Positions 44,365-56,756 of a stretch of 64,000 nucleotides of DNA are shown here, piece after piece; the first letter of the stretch is position 1, and every line of letters begins with the position of its first letter. The translations under genes were made by a program, and so were the position numbers. Where the stretch lies: positions 1,054,001 to 1,118,000 of the forward strand of contig NC_003076.8 in the NCBI RefSeq assembly GCF_000001735.4. Direction: 5' to 3'. A model generated the notes under the pieces. That model made no database searches. It saw only the letters and a program-made list of their open reading frames with translations, and was not told where the DNA came from. The stretch comes from Arabidopsis thaliana (taxonomy: Eukaryota > Streptophyta > Magnoliopsida > Brassicales > Brassicaceae).

Positions 44365-45270
44365 TGTCTGTTACTCTCTTCTACAATTGGTTATAACATC
44401 TGCACGAGAGTAAGAAGTAAAAATGGCCATTGCTGAGATCAGGCGAAAATGCGTGCCAACAGGGTGTATCACATACACATTTTGTCTTGATTTCATCATG
44501 ATAGGAAAATGAATGAATACTTCATAAGCAACTGTCTGGCTGCGCAATGGCATAGTAAGCTTCATAATTGTCAGGGGGTTTGGTTCTTCTCAGGATCAGG
44601 AAACAAAGATTTGAGCATTAGTTACCTGAAAAACGCAATGATCATCTGCATACACCTGAGCTGTACCTTGCACGGAGCGAACATGTTTGTTCCTTTACGG
44701 TCGTCAGTATCACGCTCAGCATTGTGATCTCATTTGACACACCAAAAGCAGTTGACACGATGGATATTTGTCGAATTGGCGGTTGGCAATTGACAGTTGT
44801 ATAACTATAATTTTGCAATCGTGTAATGTATGAATCTACATTTTAGTATTGTAGTAGTAAGAGGGACACTTTTCTTCTGTATCATGTAAAGAAAGAAGTG
44901 AGGTCAATTACTGTTCTGGTAAACTCGCGAGGACGTCTAGTATAATTGCGAAAATGTAGGAGTGGATATGTGAATACAAGAAGTTTTGAGGGGCCAATTT
45001 GCAAAAAGACATGAAAAAGAAAAATGTGTCGCGTGTCCCTCACATGGATTGCCGACGGGAAGCATTAGGGGTAAAGTCGTAAATAAATTTGAGATCTTCA
45101 TCTTCTCTGTCTCCTCTGTTCGAAGCTGAGCTTTTTTTGGTTGCTTCAGTCACTCAATAGATTCACATGGTTTCAGACAGAAAAGTATAAAGAAAGATTT
45201 GAATAGCAAGCGTGCGAGAGTTGAAGAAGAGGAAGGATTGTTTTAAGAGCAAGAAAGGAATTTGAAAACC
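44365..45270. other. 3' flank of nMAT3 and promoter of PMT7
   Basis: The first part is probably nMAT3 3' untranslated region (CAG/GTGATG at 44360 could also be a donor). 45060-45270 is the PMT7 leader. Short ORFs here resemble nothing known. Confidence 0.4.
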
Positions 45271-47810
45271 ATGGGAGGAGGTTATGTGTTGTTTGGTTCG
45301 GCTAGATCGGGGCAGATGATAATGGTGGCTCTGGTCCTAATGGTTGGATCATTTTACGCAGGCTCTATCTTCGGAAACAATTCACCTATTTACATTTCCC
45401 AACCTTCTTCTTCCAATTCTTCTTCTTCTTCTCCATCACAATCTGGTTCGCTCTCTCTCTCTCTCCCTCTGTATTTTTTTAAAGTCTTATCCTTTTCTCT
45501 GTATATCGTTAAATTTCCATGCTTTGCTTGATTTTTGTTTTCCGGAGCTATATTGATTGAAACCCACTAGATTTCTATTCTATATCGAACATAGCTCTCA
45601 GTGTAGCTCGCTAGTTTCTTTTTTGACCACTTAGGTCTTCAGTTTCTGTTGGATTAGGACATGAATAGATAATGCAACAGTTTTTTTGTTGCAGGTCCAT
45701 CAAATTTTGCTAACAAAATAGAGCTCACTTACCGGAGAACTTCTGTTTCGATCCCTGAGAGTGGGGTGAATGTTTGTCCATTGAAGTTCAATGAGTATAT
45801 ACCTTGTCACAATGTCACGTATGTGCAACAGCTTCTCCCAAGCTTGAATCTTTCTAGAAGAGAAGAGCTTGAGAGACACTGTCCGCCACTCGAACAGCGT
45901 CTGTTTTGTTTGGTTCCTCCGCCTAAAGATTATAAGATACCAATACGCTGGCCGACTAGCAGAGATTATGTATGGAGAAGCAATGTGAATCATACGCATC
46001 TTGCTGAAGTGAAAGGCGGCCAAAATTGGGTGCATGAACAAGGTCAGTTATGGTGGTTCCCTGGTGGTGGTACTCATTTCAAACATGGAGCTCCGGAATA
46101 CATCCAGAGGTATTTGAAATTATCATGTGTTTCGATTTCTATATTGCTTTGGAATTCGAGGGAGAAGAAGGTTAGACCGGGTTTTATACTTTTGCCTAAT
46201 GCATTCCCCTGAATTTCTGTATTGTAATACAGGTTAGGAAACATGACAACTAATGAAACAGGTGACCTTCTTTCAGCTGGGGTTGAACAAGTTCTTGATG
46301 TTGGATGTGGAGTTGCTAGCTTTGCAGCTTATCTTCTTCCTTTAGGTATAAAGACAATGTCTTTTGCCCCTAAAGATGGTCATGAAAACCAAATCCAGTT
46401 TGCATTGGAGAGAGGAATCCGCGCAATGATCTCTGCCATAGCCACCAAACAAATGCCATATCCCGCGGCCTCGTTTGATATGGTTCACTGTTCAAGATGT
46501 CGTGTTGATTGGCATGAAAATGGTATGTCTCTTGTGTTCTTCTTTTTGTTTCTCAATGCCTTGCTTGGTTTTGTATTATTTGGAACTAAAGAGAGTCATT
46601 TGGGTTTGATTCTGCAGATGGTGTCTTGATGAAAGAGGTTAATCGTCTTCTCCGACCCAATGGATACTTTGTTTACTCGGCACCACCTGCGTACAGAAAG
46701 GATAAAGATTTCCCTGTGATTTGGGATAAGTTGGTCAATCTAACTAGCGCAATGTGCTGGAAGCTCATTTCCCGAAAGGTACAGACTGCAATATGGGTTA
46801 AAGAAGATGACGAGGCTTGCCTTAGGAAGAATGCAGAGCTAGAGCTTATAACTATATGTGGTGTAGAAGATGTTTCGAAAGCTTCATGGAAAGTTCCTCT
46901 TAGAGACTGTGTGGACATTAGTGAAAATAGACAACAGAAACCCTCTTCTTTAACTGACCGTCTATCTTCATATCCAACAAGTCTAAGAGAAAAAGGTACA
47001 TTTCTTCTTAGAAACGAGATTATGTTCTGTTTGTCTCCTTTAATTCACTTGGGAAAATTTTCACCAGGCATCAGCGAAGACGAATTTACATTGGACACAA
47101 ACTTCTGGAGAGAACAAGTGAATCAGTACTGGGAGTTGATGAATGTTAATAAGACTGAAGTGCGAAATGTGATGGACACAAATGCATTCATTGGTGGATT
47201 TGCCGCAGCCATGAACTCATATCCCCTTTGGGTCATGAACGTTGTACCTGCTACAATGAACGATACCTTATCCGGAATTTACCAGAGGGGCTTAACCGGT
47301 GCTTATCATGATTGGTAAGCGAATACGATCTCTTTCTCAAATTTTCATCCTTTCTCACTTAAGCTTAGCACCGATAGTAAAACTTGTTCCTCATAGGTGT
47401 GAGCCATTCTCAACATATCCCCGTACTTACGATCTGCTACACGCGGACCATCTCTTCACTCACTATAAAATCTACGGTGAAGGTTGTTTACTAGAGGACA
47501 TCATGCTTGAGATGGACCGCATTATACGCCCTCAGGTATTTTACAAAGCATTAACCTTATCGGTCTCACTACCATTTAGTCATAACCCATCTCATCTTGT
47601 TATGTCTGTGACTGGAAATAATGGTTAATGCGGATTTTGGGGTTTTTGCAGGGATTTATCATTATCAGAGACGAGGAATCAATCGTCTCAAGAGTCCGAG
47701 ACTTGGCTCCTAAGTTCCTTTGGGAAGTTGAAGCACATGAGCTTCAAGACAAATACAAGAAGACAGAAACTGTTCTATTTTGCAGAAAGAAATTTTGGGC
47801 AATCCTTTGA
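45271..47810 (+). CDS. PMT7: Probable S-adenosylmethionine-dependent methyltransferase PMT7 (Golgi, QUA2-like)
   Basis: Seven exons: 45271-45445, 45695-46109, 46233-46522, 46618-46995, 47068-47314, 47397-47535, 47652-47810; all phases agree and give 600 aa. The open frame starts three codons earlier with a non-ATG codon. A single N-terminal membrane helix ([17 protein letters not shown]) and a Ser-rich stem suggest a type II Golgi protein. The DUF248/Methyltransf_29 domain follows: [28 protein letters not shown], then the SAM-binding loop [15 protein letters not shown] and [12 protein letters not shown]. Family members are linked to pectin methylation or deposition; for this member that is inference. 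Confidence 0.93.
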
Positions 47811-48237
47811 AAAAGTCCACGTGTAGAAATTCTTTTTTACTTGTCTTGGTTATTACTAAGAAAAAGAAATTACAGATTACTTTTGTAATGTTTGTTCATT
47901 GATTAACTGTAATAGATGTCTCCTTGTACATGTTTTGTTTCGCAACACACTCTCATAACCAAAACTAGAATTAGCCGATGGGCCTTTTTTTAAACTTGTA
48001 AACATTTTTGTCCCACATTGAACACTCTGCATAAGCCCAAAGTGAGTCCATTTGTTCTCTTCTTCGTCTTCGTCATTCTTAGTGCCTTGTTCAATGTCGA
48101 ATTTAGTCTACAACGGAAAAACCCATCGATTATTCCCCGGAAAAAGCATCTAATCCTTGCATTCGGCTCTGATTTCTTCACGAGTTCGCAAGATCAAGTT
48201 GTTAGTCTACAGATTTTTGTTCAGGTACATAAATTTG
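47811..48237. other. Intergenic, PMT7 3' flank and SDR leader
   Basis: 427 bp between tandem plus-strand genes. A CT-rich leader begins near 48050. No extra gene is seen. Confidence 0.45.
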
Positions 48238-50192
48238 ATGGAGAATTTGAAGGAGGCTTTGCGTTTTATCTGCTCATCTAATTTCTGGAGGATGGTTCTG
48301 TTTTGGAACATTGCCCTCCTTTTTTCGTACTTTCAATTGCTTAAAAAGAGTATCTTTGCCCCCAAATCAAGTTCCTCTTCTTCTTGCTCCAAATTCAATC
48401 ATTCACACACACCTGTTTGTGTTATAACTGGTGTAAGTCAGTCATTCTCTGTTGCCTCGAATCATGAAATGTAGTGTTAGTTTCTGTTTTTATATCGTCT
48501 GTTGTTGAATTCATTGCAGGCTACTTCGGGACTTGGTAAGGCCACTGCGTTTGCTCTTTCAAGGAAAGGTTTCTACGTTGTTCTTGGTAAAAGACTCTTG
48601 CTTTGAATCTCGTTTTCAATTATCTCTTGTTGATATGGAGAGTGATAACTTGGAACATGTCTTTTGTCATATATTCAAAGTGATTTATAAGCTGAGTCTT
48701 TCTTGTTGATTTTGCAGTTGGACGGTCCTCGCACTTACTATCAAAGGTTTTCTACGGTCCCTTTGATTTTCCTTGTACCGATAGATAGAAGAACCTCCGC
48801 TTTTTCCTTGACGCTAGAATCTTTGTGATTGCCACTTTCTGTTGACAGACCTTGAGTGATATTAAGAGGCAGAACGAGGATGCCAAACTCAAAGCTTTTG
48901 AAGTTGACATGTCGTCTTTTCAATTAGTTTTAAAGTTCAGAAGCTCTCTAGAGCAATGGCTTTTTGAGTCAGATTTGCATTCTTCAGTCCAGCTTTTGGT
49001 GAACAATGCTGGAATACTGGCAACATCTAGTCGTCCAACTGTTGAAGGCTTTGACAGGTAAGGTTTTCACTTTTCACTATGGTTTCAGAATTTTGAACTC
49101 TATTGATTACACTTTCAGTCTCCATCGTTTTCAGGATGATTGCTACAAATTATGTCGGCGCTTTCTCTTTGACCAAACTTCTCTTACCGCTCCTGAGAAA
49201 CAGCCCTGTGCCTTCAAGAGTAGTGAATGTTACATCTTTTACACATCGTTCTGGTGAATAGTTTCTCATAATCAATCTGATTGAATGATTTTGCGTCCTA
49301 AATGAGAATAAGATAGTTATGTCTTTTCTTGGTATATGTTTTTCTATGTAGCTTTTACTGGGAGGTTTGACATGGATTCTGTTACTGGAGTGAACTTTTC
49401 AAGATCAAAGCAATATCCTTGTGCTAGGATCTATGAGTATTCTAAATGTAAGGAAACCCACTCATAAAAACAAGCATGTGTGTTTTCCCTTATATTGTAG
49501 TGATGCTGATATAGTTTCTGATCTTTTGTGATATAGTATGCCTTCTACTTTTCTCGTACGAGCTGCATAGACAGCTTCACCTCATGGATGATTCACATCA
49601 CATCTCTGTTGTGTATGCGTCCTAAATACTCATTTCTCTTTACATCATCGCTCACTTATGTTGTCTCTAGTCTCTACTGTTCATAATTGAAACAACCAGT
49701 CTTAAATTAAGCAAATTACTATCTTAAACAATTAGGCGCTCTATTATTCCTATATGTTTATAAGTTTTGGGATTATGCCTTACTCATGTGTTTACACTTT
49801 TTTTATGGTTTGTTGTAGAGCGGTAGATCCAGGAGCAGTAAAAACAAACATAATGCATGAGCTTCCTTCATATATACAAGTCATTGCGTTTTGTGGTCTC
49901 AAGATTCTTGGACTGATGCAGTCTCCAGAGGATGCAGCTGAATCTGTCATTGATGCTGCTTTAGCTCCACCTGTAAGATATGATCTTTTGGAATTCTTCA
50001 TCTTATCTGCATCAACCTTATGTGGTTGAAGAGCTCTATGTTGATCTGTTTTTGCAGGAAATATCAGGCAAATATTTCTTTGGCGGGAGGACCATTGAAT
50101 CTTCAACACTTTCCAGTGACCCGAAAATGGCTAAGGAACTTTGGGACACATCATGTCTCATATTTAACGAATTGCAGCAAACTCACACTTGA
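48238..50192 (+). CDS. Short-chain dehydrogenase/reductase, membrane-anchored (retinol-dehydrogenase-like)
   Basis: Nine exons: 48238-48432, 48520-48586, 48718-48746, 48849-49057, 49135-49253, 49352-49447, 49537-49612, 49819-49972, 50058-50192; 359 aa with consistent phases. A hydrophobic segment (MVLFWNIALLFSYF, about residues 20-35) suggests a membrane anchor. The Rossmann domain shows TGATSGLGK (split by intron 1), the VVLVGRSS strand, DM after the acidic strand, LLVNNAG, VNVTSF (catalytic Ser region) and Y-x-x-x-K in IYEYSK; then DPGAVKTN. All SDR catalytic residues are present, and Arg after the second strand favours NADP(H). The substrate is unknown; plant relatives act on lipids or pigments. 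Confidence 0.9.
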
Positions 50193-50814
50193 AGATCAAA
50201 AAGCTTCTAGTTGTTGCTTGCTAATGACATAATCCTAGGATCCAAACTGTATCACCTTCTGGTTTCTTGTATAAAATCAGTTTTTGTGTTTAGTATTCCC
50301 TTGTTAGCATCTACGTAGATTCTTCTTTTATAATTCTTTTTGTTCAAATTTCTTATTGTTACCAAAGGAAATTTTTGCTTAGGGATTTGTTGTCAACTTT
50401 TGAGCCATTCAACTTAAAAGTATGATTAGACCAACATTCTGCTTTTAATCCCATTGTGGTGATCTCAAGTAAAAGTCTCCTTTTCACATTATAAAACTCA
50501 CGGAACCATAGTTTCTGCAATAGACCCTTCGTGAAGGAAGGTATAAAGATATAAACGAATAAACCGAAAGTCATGAAAAAAAACAAAGAAGAATATTTCA
50601 TCTAACAGTGCCACCGTTACACGTATTAGCTTAAGAAAAAACAGAGCTTATATAAAGAGAAGCATCCACACCACAATGTGTAATCTCATCGCTAACCAAA
50701 CCAAGAATCATATTCCCAAATCACAATCCGCTTTTGTGTCTTTCCACTTGCATAAGTGAAAGAGCCAAGACAAAGAAAGGAGCTTCTTCTGTTTTTGTCC
50801 ATACTTTTGAGAAG
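50193..50814. other. Intergenic, SDR 3' flank and CYSTM promoter
   Basis: 622 bp. A TATA-like cttatataaag at about 50647-50657 lies about 165 bp before the CYSTM start. Nothing else is seen. Confidence 0.45.
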
Positions 50815-51186
50815 ATGCAGGACATGAGAGATCAAAATCCTCCACAAGGTCAGATTTTTTCTTCGGTTTCCAGTAACAATGAATCAAACTTATTATAGAT
50901 TTGTAGTACTTATATCTCTTTACAGGATATCCAGCTGCAGAACAAGTATCTGAACAGCCTGGACAAGACAAGAAGAAGAAGAAACCACGGTTTTTCGAGA
51001 CAAAGCAGAAAGGAGACAGAGGCTTCATTGAAGGATGGTAAAGGCTAAAGTAGCAAAACTAAATCATTATCTTTTGATAGCAACCAAAACTAGCTACTCA
51101 GAAAAATCTTTTCTGTTTTTGTTTGTTTCTTTTGATGCAGTCTCTTTGCACTATGCTGCTGCTGGATTTGTGAAATGTGTTTCTAA
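50815..51186 (+). CDS. CYSTM (cysteine-rich transmembrane module) protein, 63 aa
   Basis: Three small exons: 50815-50848, 50926-51037 and 51141-51186. The product starts MQDMRDQNPPQGYPA, has a Lys-rich middle (KKKKKPRFF) and ends FIEGCLFALCCCWICEMCF. That Cys-rich tail, with hydrophobic residues between cysteines at the very C-terminus, defines the CYSTM family: small tail-anchored membrane proteins linked to stress tolerance. The Gly-Tyr-Pro segment after exon 1 is also typical. The final exon supplies only the tail, and the stop comes in the middle of a longer open frame that is not used. The next gene converges from the other strand. Confidence 0.9.
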
Positions 51187-51671
51187 GGAAACGAAGGGAC
51201 ACGTGACGCTTCTTTCTTCTGTATCTAAGAATGGCTTTCCTTATCTATAGTTTTACCTGAGAGAGATTGAAGTTTCAGGTTGCTCAGTTTCAATCTCCCT
51301 AATCTATTTGTGTGGTGTGTTTATTGAAAGAAGATAATTATACTAATAATGTAAAGGATCATACTATTTTATGGGTCTTACAAGTTTTAGACTTGGTCAC
51401 ACTAGCCCAAAGCAAAAAACTGCTTCAAACTGATTATACAATCAAAATCGAATATCCTACAATGATGCAATTAAAATCAACAGGTTCTTAAATATTTATT
51501 ACTAAAAACCAAATTTCTCTACACTTGAGAATAATAATATTAGTAATCACCCTGAACCCCAAAATTGTCTTTCGAAAGGTAAGAATATCTATGTACACTG
51601 ATCATGGGATTAAATCCTGCAAGTAGTTGCAGACGTAAAAGCATGACTACGAAGTTCCATGTGTAATAAAC
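51187..51671. other. Convergent 3' flanks
   Basis: 485 bp between stop codons of the CYSTM gene (+) and the next gene (-); AT-rich, likely two 3' untranslated regions. Confidence 0.5.
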
Positions 51672-53629
51672 CTAATTGCTTCGGAAGTTTTCGTAACTGA
51701 AGCCTGATGATATGGTCCTCAATCTTTCGTGGTCTCCTGCAAGAGAAAGCACTTGTGGTTACCATTCACTCTTTTATTTTTCTGCAAGACTTACTGGTGT
51801 CTCTAGTTCCTGAATGATTCAGCTTTAAGTTTTTCCCATTATAGCTGAGATGAGCCAAACACTCCATGAAATCTATTGAACTAGAGAAATAAAAGAAGGT
51901 CAACAAAGCTTCAAGTGCTCACCTTGATGTTCTACCCTTTCGCTAGAGTCCAGGAAATTTTCAGCATCAGCCAATAGGAACGGTGATCCCTCGTAGCTCT
52001 CCAGAATATCTGGTATTAACAAACAATTTACGTATAAAAAAAAAGAAAAACAACGAATCCTAAATTCTCAATGCCAAAACTGCAGTTGCTGTGCGAGTTT
52101 ATGCACAAGTGTCTGCTTAATATGTGTGCGAAGGAAAAAGGGAGACCATGTATGAAAATAATACCTGAACTCTGGGAAAAATCAGCTGTCAGATCAGAGA
52201 GGCTGAAGTTCTGAGGAATTTGTCCTAACGAGCCAAATGTAGGAGCATCTGGATCGACAAGAGGATCATTCAGGGATTGGTTGCTGGAATCATTGCTGAA
52301 AGATGCGATGGTGACATCTCCAACTGTGGACTGTGCTTCACCACCATACATGTATGGAGCACAGTTTTGATATGCAGTCTCAGACTTGATCATTCCTTGC
52401 ATCAAAGGCATATTTGTGGCCTGCAAGGAGAGCGAGTTTGGTGAAGGATCAACTCTTCTAGAATGGGATGAAAAGTCCACATAAGAAGGTATATTTGTGT
52501 TAATTGCTGAGCCTCCATTGAGGTATGGACTTGACAGATTAGGAGAGGATTGATCTGGTTCCTTGCGTTCATAGAGTAATTGTTGCTGATTCACTGTTGA
52601 AAGAAATGACGTTAGTTGCAACATGAAAACCTCTTCACAACTCATTACTTCCATGCAGTATCCAACAAGTAAAACATAAAAAGCCTCAAAACAGTAAAAA
52701 GTCTTTGGACTCATTAAGCTTTAACAGAGGGATGCGTGAATCAGTGAAACAAGACGCTCAATGCTTCAAACAGATGATCTAGGTCTATCTAAATGATTCT
52801 AAGAGACAACAATTATGTATCACTAGAAAATACAAATCCACAGGAAAAAACTCGAACTAGTTCCAAAACATATCTTACTTGGTGGAACATGAGAACCATT
52901 CCTGTTTCGAACAGAAGCCCCTGCAGTTGGATGCATCTGGCGCATGTGGTTTATCTGCTGCTCAAGCAGTTCGTTATATTCCATTATCTGGTGCTTCACC
53001 ATGAGCCTCAGATAATATGCCTTGAAAAATTCGCGGTTCTCTTCTTCAAGCTTCTGCCAAACTGTCAACTCAGAAGGAAAATATACAATCATAATGATCT
53101 ACTAGAGACAAATAAGTTCAACCTTCATATATCTAGTTGCTAATATCAACCACGATCTATGATTTTTAAATAATATTCTTCCAAAGTGGTTCAAACCAAT
53201 ACAAGCTAACAAGTCAGACTTGGTCTAAGAATTATCCAATCAGGTTCAAAAAAATCCAGGAAGTGTGGAGGTTACCTAGTTCTGTAAAACCAGGTTCGAT
53301 CTTAGCCTGTTCTAGAAGAGTGTCAACAACTTCTTTCTGGTTCATGTAAAGCTGGAGGCATCGTTCAATTAGATTCTGAACCTGCAAAGAAACAAGGACA
53401 GGCCAGAAAGAATAGTATGTCACATATTCTAAAGAGGTTTACACACAAAAGCTGAAGGCCTTCCTTAATAATTCCAATGCACAGGTGAAGAGAAACACAC
53501 AAAAAAAAAGAGAAGATCTCATGGCTAACAAAATTATTTCCTTTCACTGATTCAACGCATCCCTCTGTAACAAAATTATACCAGTTGTATATCTTCGCGC
53601 GATACCCTTCTCACTGTTAAACTTGACAT
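51672..53629 (-). CDS. Plant-specific protein of unknown function (A_thal_3526 / 'plant protein 1589' type)
   Basis: Six coding exons: 53629-53582, 53381-53276, 53061-52879, 52593-52165, 52009-51923, 51736-51672; 305 aa. The N-terminus MSSLTVRRVSREDIQL then VQNLIERCLQLYM, VVDTLLEQAKIEPGFTELVW and EENREFFKAYYLRL is the conserved block I know as a plant-only uncharacterised domain. It is helical and is followed by a coiled-coil-like stretch (IMEYNELLEQQINHM). The remaining two thirds are Ser/Asn-rich and disordered-looking, with acidic short motifs (DPLVDPDAPTF). No enzymatic residue is evident. A leader intron is likely: exon 54220-ish ends TTGG/GTAGGG, acceptor gacag at about 53660. Its first coding exon is duplicated in GYRB3. 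Confidence 0.88.
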
Positions 53630-54350
53630 GGGTGAAATATCTGTAGAAGCGATCCTGTTCCTGTCAGAAGAAGTACGCATCTAACTCCTGTCAGAATAAC
53701 AAACTCAAAAATGTACTTAACTGATAAAGCATACAATTAAGACACAAAAATACCAAGCATTTAACATACTAATCTCCTATTAAACTGAGCTTCAAATTAG
53801 AAGCCATAACCCATAAGACATCAATATTCAACATATTTAATACAACATTGAATATATATTTTTTTTGCGATAAAGAGAATAACAAGAGCTAACAAAATCG
53901 AATTAGTCGACATAGACCAAAAAAAAAAGAATCCAACAGAGGAAGATGGATTTAAGAGCAGGAGCTTATAAAATTCGAAACCCATAAACTTTTCCAAGAA
54001 TTCGTAATTAATTTCTTGTTTAACGAAAGCTGGATCAAATCAAATCCTATTAACCAACCATCAACTCAAATAAAATCGAATAAAACACACAAAAGGGGCG
54101 AGAAAACCAACAGATTAACAGAAACCGGAAACAGGAAAAAAGAATTTTAAGAAAAATCGAGACAAAAAAAAAAACAAAGGTCATAGTAGAAGAAGCGATC
54201 AGAGAAACCCTACCCAAGAAACCTCAAGACTCGAATCAGAAAGCAAATCGTCCGATAGAGAAAGTGGAAACCTTTTTTTTTCTTTTTTTTTTTCTCTTCT
54301 CAGTGTATTTAATTTAATTTTAATATTTGCGGAATTGCAAAAGAGAATCT
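53630..54350. other. Leader and 5'-UTR intron of the 305-aa protein gene
   Basis: The minus-strand leader begins near 54290 after a poly-A/G tract; a donor (GG/GTAGGG) lies at about 54215, and an acceptor (tgacag) about 30 bases before the ATG. The intron between is AT-rich. Confidence 0.45.
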
Positions 54351-54352
54351 GC

Positions 54353-54374
54353 CACGTGGATAACGACCCACGTG
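54353..54374. promoter_or_regulatory. Double G-box (CACGTG) in the promoter of the 305-aa protein gene
   Basis: Two perfect CACGTG palindromes, both in a CCACGTGG context, at 54353-54358 and 54369-54374, spaced 16 bp start to start, about 60-80 bp upstream of the apparent leader. ACGT-core boxes bind bZIP and bHLH factors (light, ABA). Only the sites are observed. Confidence 0.5.
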
Positions 54375-54419
54375 GAATCCACCAGCTAAGCATCTCCGGT
54401 TCGAACCCTAGCTTGCCTT

Positions 54420-56756
54420 CATTTACGCCAAAAATTAGTTGCACGTTGTTTAAAGGAAAAAAACCACTTTTTCTATTATAATCGAATTTTACTGATAGGA
54501 TTCAAGTTGAAAGAGCCGGCAAAGATATTAATTCTAGGACCTGCTCTAGCCTAAAGCCTAACAAACAAAGGAATTAGTGCAACCTTAATGGTATGCTCTT
54601 AATTTTGTCTCTTAACTATTAAGATGAATTGTTTTATTGAAAAATATTATAGTTAAAAGTTTTTGTAATGGTTTGAAGCTCTTAATCCTTCTTTTATCTT
54701 TTATCTAAAAGACACTTCTAAACTATTCACATATTATTTTGATTAATTATACCTAAAATTTATAGTAAGAGACTTGCAAAAATGATAGTTTTAGGCGCCA
54801 AATACTCAGTGTCGGTTTTAAGGGTGTGTCAGAGGAGCAAAAGCACAGAGTCTTCAATTTTTTTTTTAATTTTTCTTAAGATTTTAGGGTCCAAAAATTT
54901 CACTAATTAAAAAATAATATTAACTAAAATCAGTTTTTATAAATCATCGTAAAGTTTTCAAAAACTTTGAGCCGGCCATGCAAATACTATATAAATATTT
55001 GAGGGCATCAACAATAGTAAAAGTCCTTTAGTACAACGGTTGCTCTCAATTTTATAATTCGTCATGTCACAACTTCAAGTCGTGGTAGTAACATTTAGCC
55101 ATTATTTACTACTCGATGGCAAAAAAAAAAATTGCTTTAGATAGTCATAGTGTTGGGCCAGCCCTCATCAATCCTTCCCAAAACATAAAGAGGTGAAGTG
55201 CAAGAATCCCACAACCCAATTAAAACGAATTTGAGACTAAAAAAACACACAAACGAGTTGTAATACAAGAATCTCTTTTACCACAAATTAGAATTAGAAT
55301 CAGATGAAAGTGTCATGCGATCCTCTTTATATTGCTCATGCGAGGAACTACTAAGGTGGTGAGACACATCCAAAACCTAAAGACGACTCTTCACATTGAT
55401 AATCTCTTGGATAAAGGAAGAAGATTATCCAAGAGACTGGTTGAAGACTGCTGCTACCATGGAAAAAAACTACTGATCTGAAGCTAAGTTTGATTAAGAT
55501 ACAAAAGCCAAGCAGCAAGAACCCAAAGTTGATAAGATTTAAGCTTTAAATATCTAAATCTGAAAAACTAGAACTGATTCTGTTGGAAGAAAAATCATGG
55601 ATGTGCCAAGAAAAGAAATAAAACAAGATACGAGAAGGATAGAAAACCCCAGGAACCGGTGCAAAAGAAGTAACTTAAACTAGTTAACCAATACGACGAC
55701 TTTTCCGAGAGAGGAGGGAGAGCTTGTTTAACAAAGCAAGGGGACAATCCTACTTAATAACCATTAATCACACTGATTTTAAACACAAATCAATACATTC
55801 TTGTTTTTTCTTTTGTAGAATTTTGATAAAAAGGTGCATTCAGTCGCATTTTAAGTGATTTGTGTTACAATAATTTTTTTTATGTTATTCAATTATTGAT
55901 TTTAAAATATTTTCCAAAATCTACTGTTATTTTTGGTTCATCAGCTTGACGATGGCCCTCTCTTCGCCGGATTCTTCACCGGAGATATCTTTTCAGTTTT
56001 TTGAATTTTGTAACTCGGTATAACCAATTTGATATTTTCTTTTGTGCCTAACCAGTCGATTTTGTAAGTATTTTTTGTTTACCGGTCGATTTTGTAACCC
56101 TCAAAACTCAATAAAACACAAATCACATTCGACTCGAATAATACAAAATAAAAAATTCTAAGCCATTCAAGTTATTACAAATTCGATTCGGATTCGGATT
56201 GATGAATTTTGGTTCGGATTTATTGCCCACCAAAACTTTTTTTCACATTTAGTTTTTATGAAAACTAATAATTTGTTTTTCTTTTTGTTCAAAAATATAA
56301 TTGATTAAAATGAATATGAAACCAAAACAATGCTAGCCTACCCCACTAGGTTCTCTCTTTGAATTTGAAAGAAAAAAGAAAGATCAAAAACTAGGAAAAT
56401 ATTACTAGAGAATCTTTGAAGCCTTGGGACTTTTAAGTCAAATATCCTAAGAAAACTTAACAATATTAAAGGTTCCAGATTCGAAATATTGTAGAACTGT
56501 TTCGTGAGTGAAACAAATCTTTAAGGTTCACGAAGAAAAGAAAAAAAGCTACGCATGACAACTCACATTTAATTTGGCCCTACAAGGATCTCTTCTAAAA
56601 GATCCTATGACAAAGAAACTTAGAGGAAACCGGTTCTTGAATCACTTGGAATCAAGAACATGGTAGAGCGATTTACATGTAGAACAAAAGAGTGAAATAC
56701 CTGTAAGCACGAGAAACTCTGCAATGGTTACGGATTTACTATTATCAACAAGGCCT
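54420..56756. other. Gene-poor AT-rich stretch
   Basis: About 2.3 kb without a supported gene. It holds a weak tRNA/SINE-like piece at about 55030-55100 and a short GC-richer island at about 55930-55990 with a 24-codon frame, and GYRB3 3' flank from about 56500. No complete transposon is recognised. Confidence 0.4.

Noticed and set aside
54398-54408. Perfect tRNA B-box (ggttcgaaccc)
   Set aside because: No A-box, acceptor stem or anticodon arm upstream; the flanking DNA is the double-G-box promoter.
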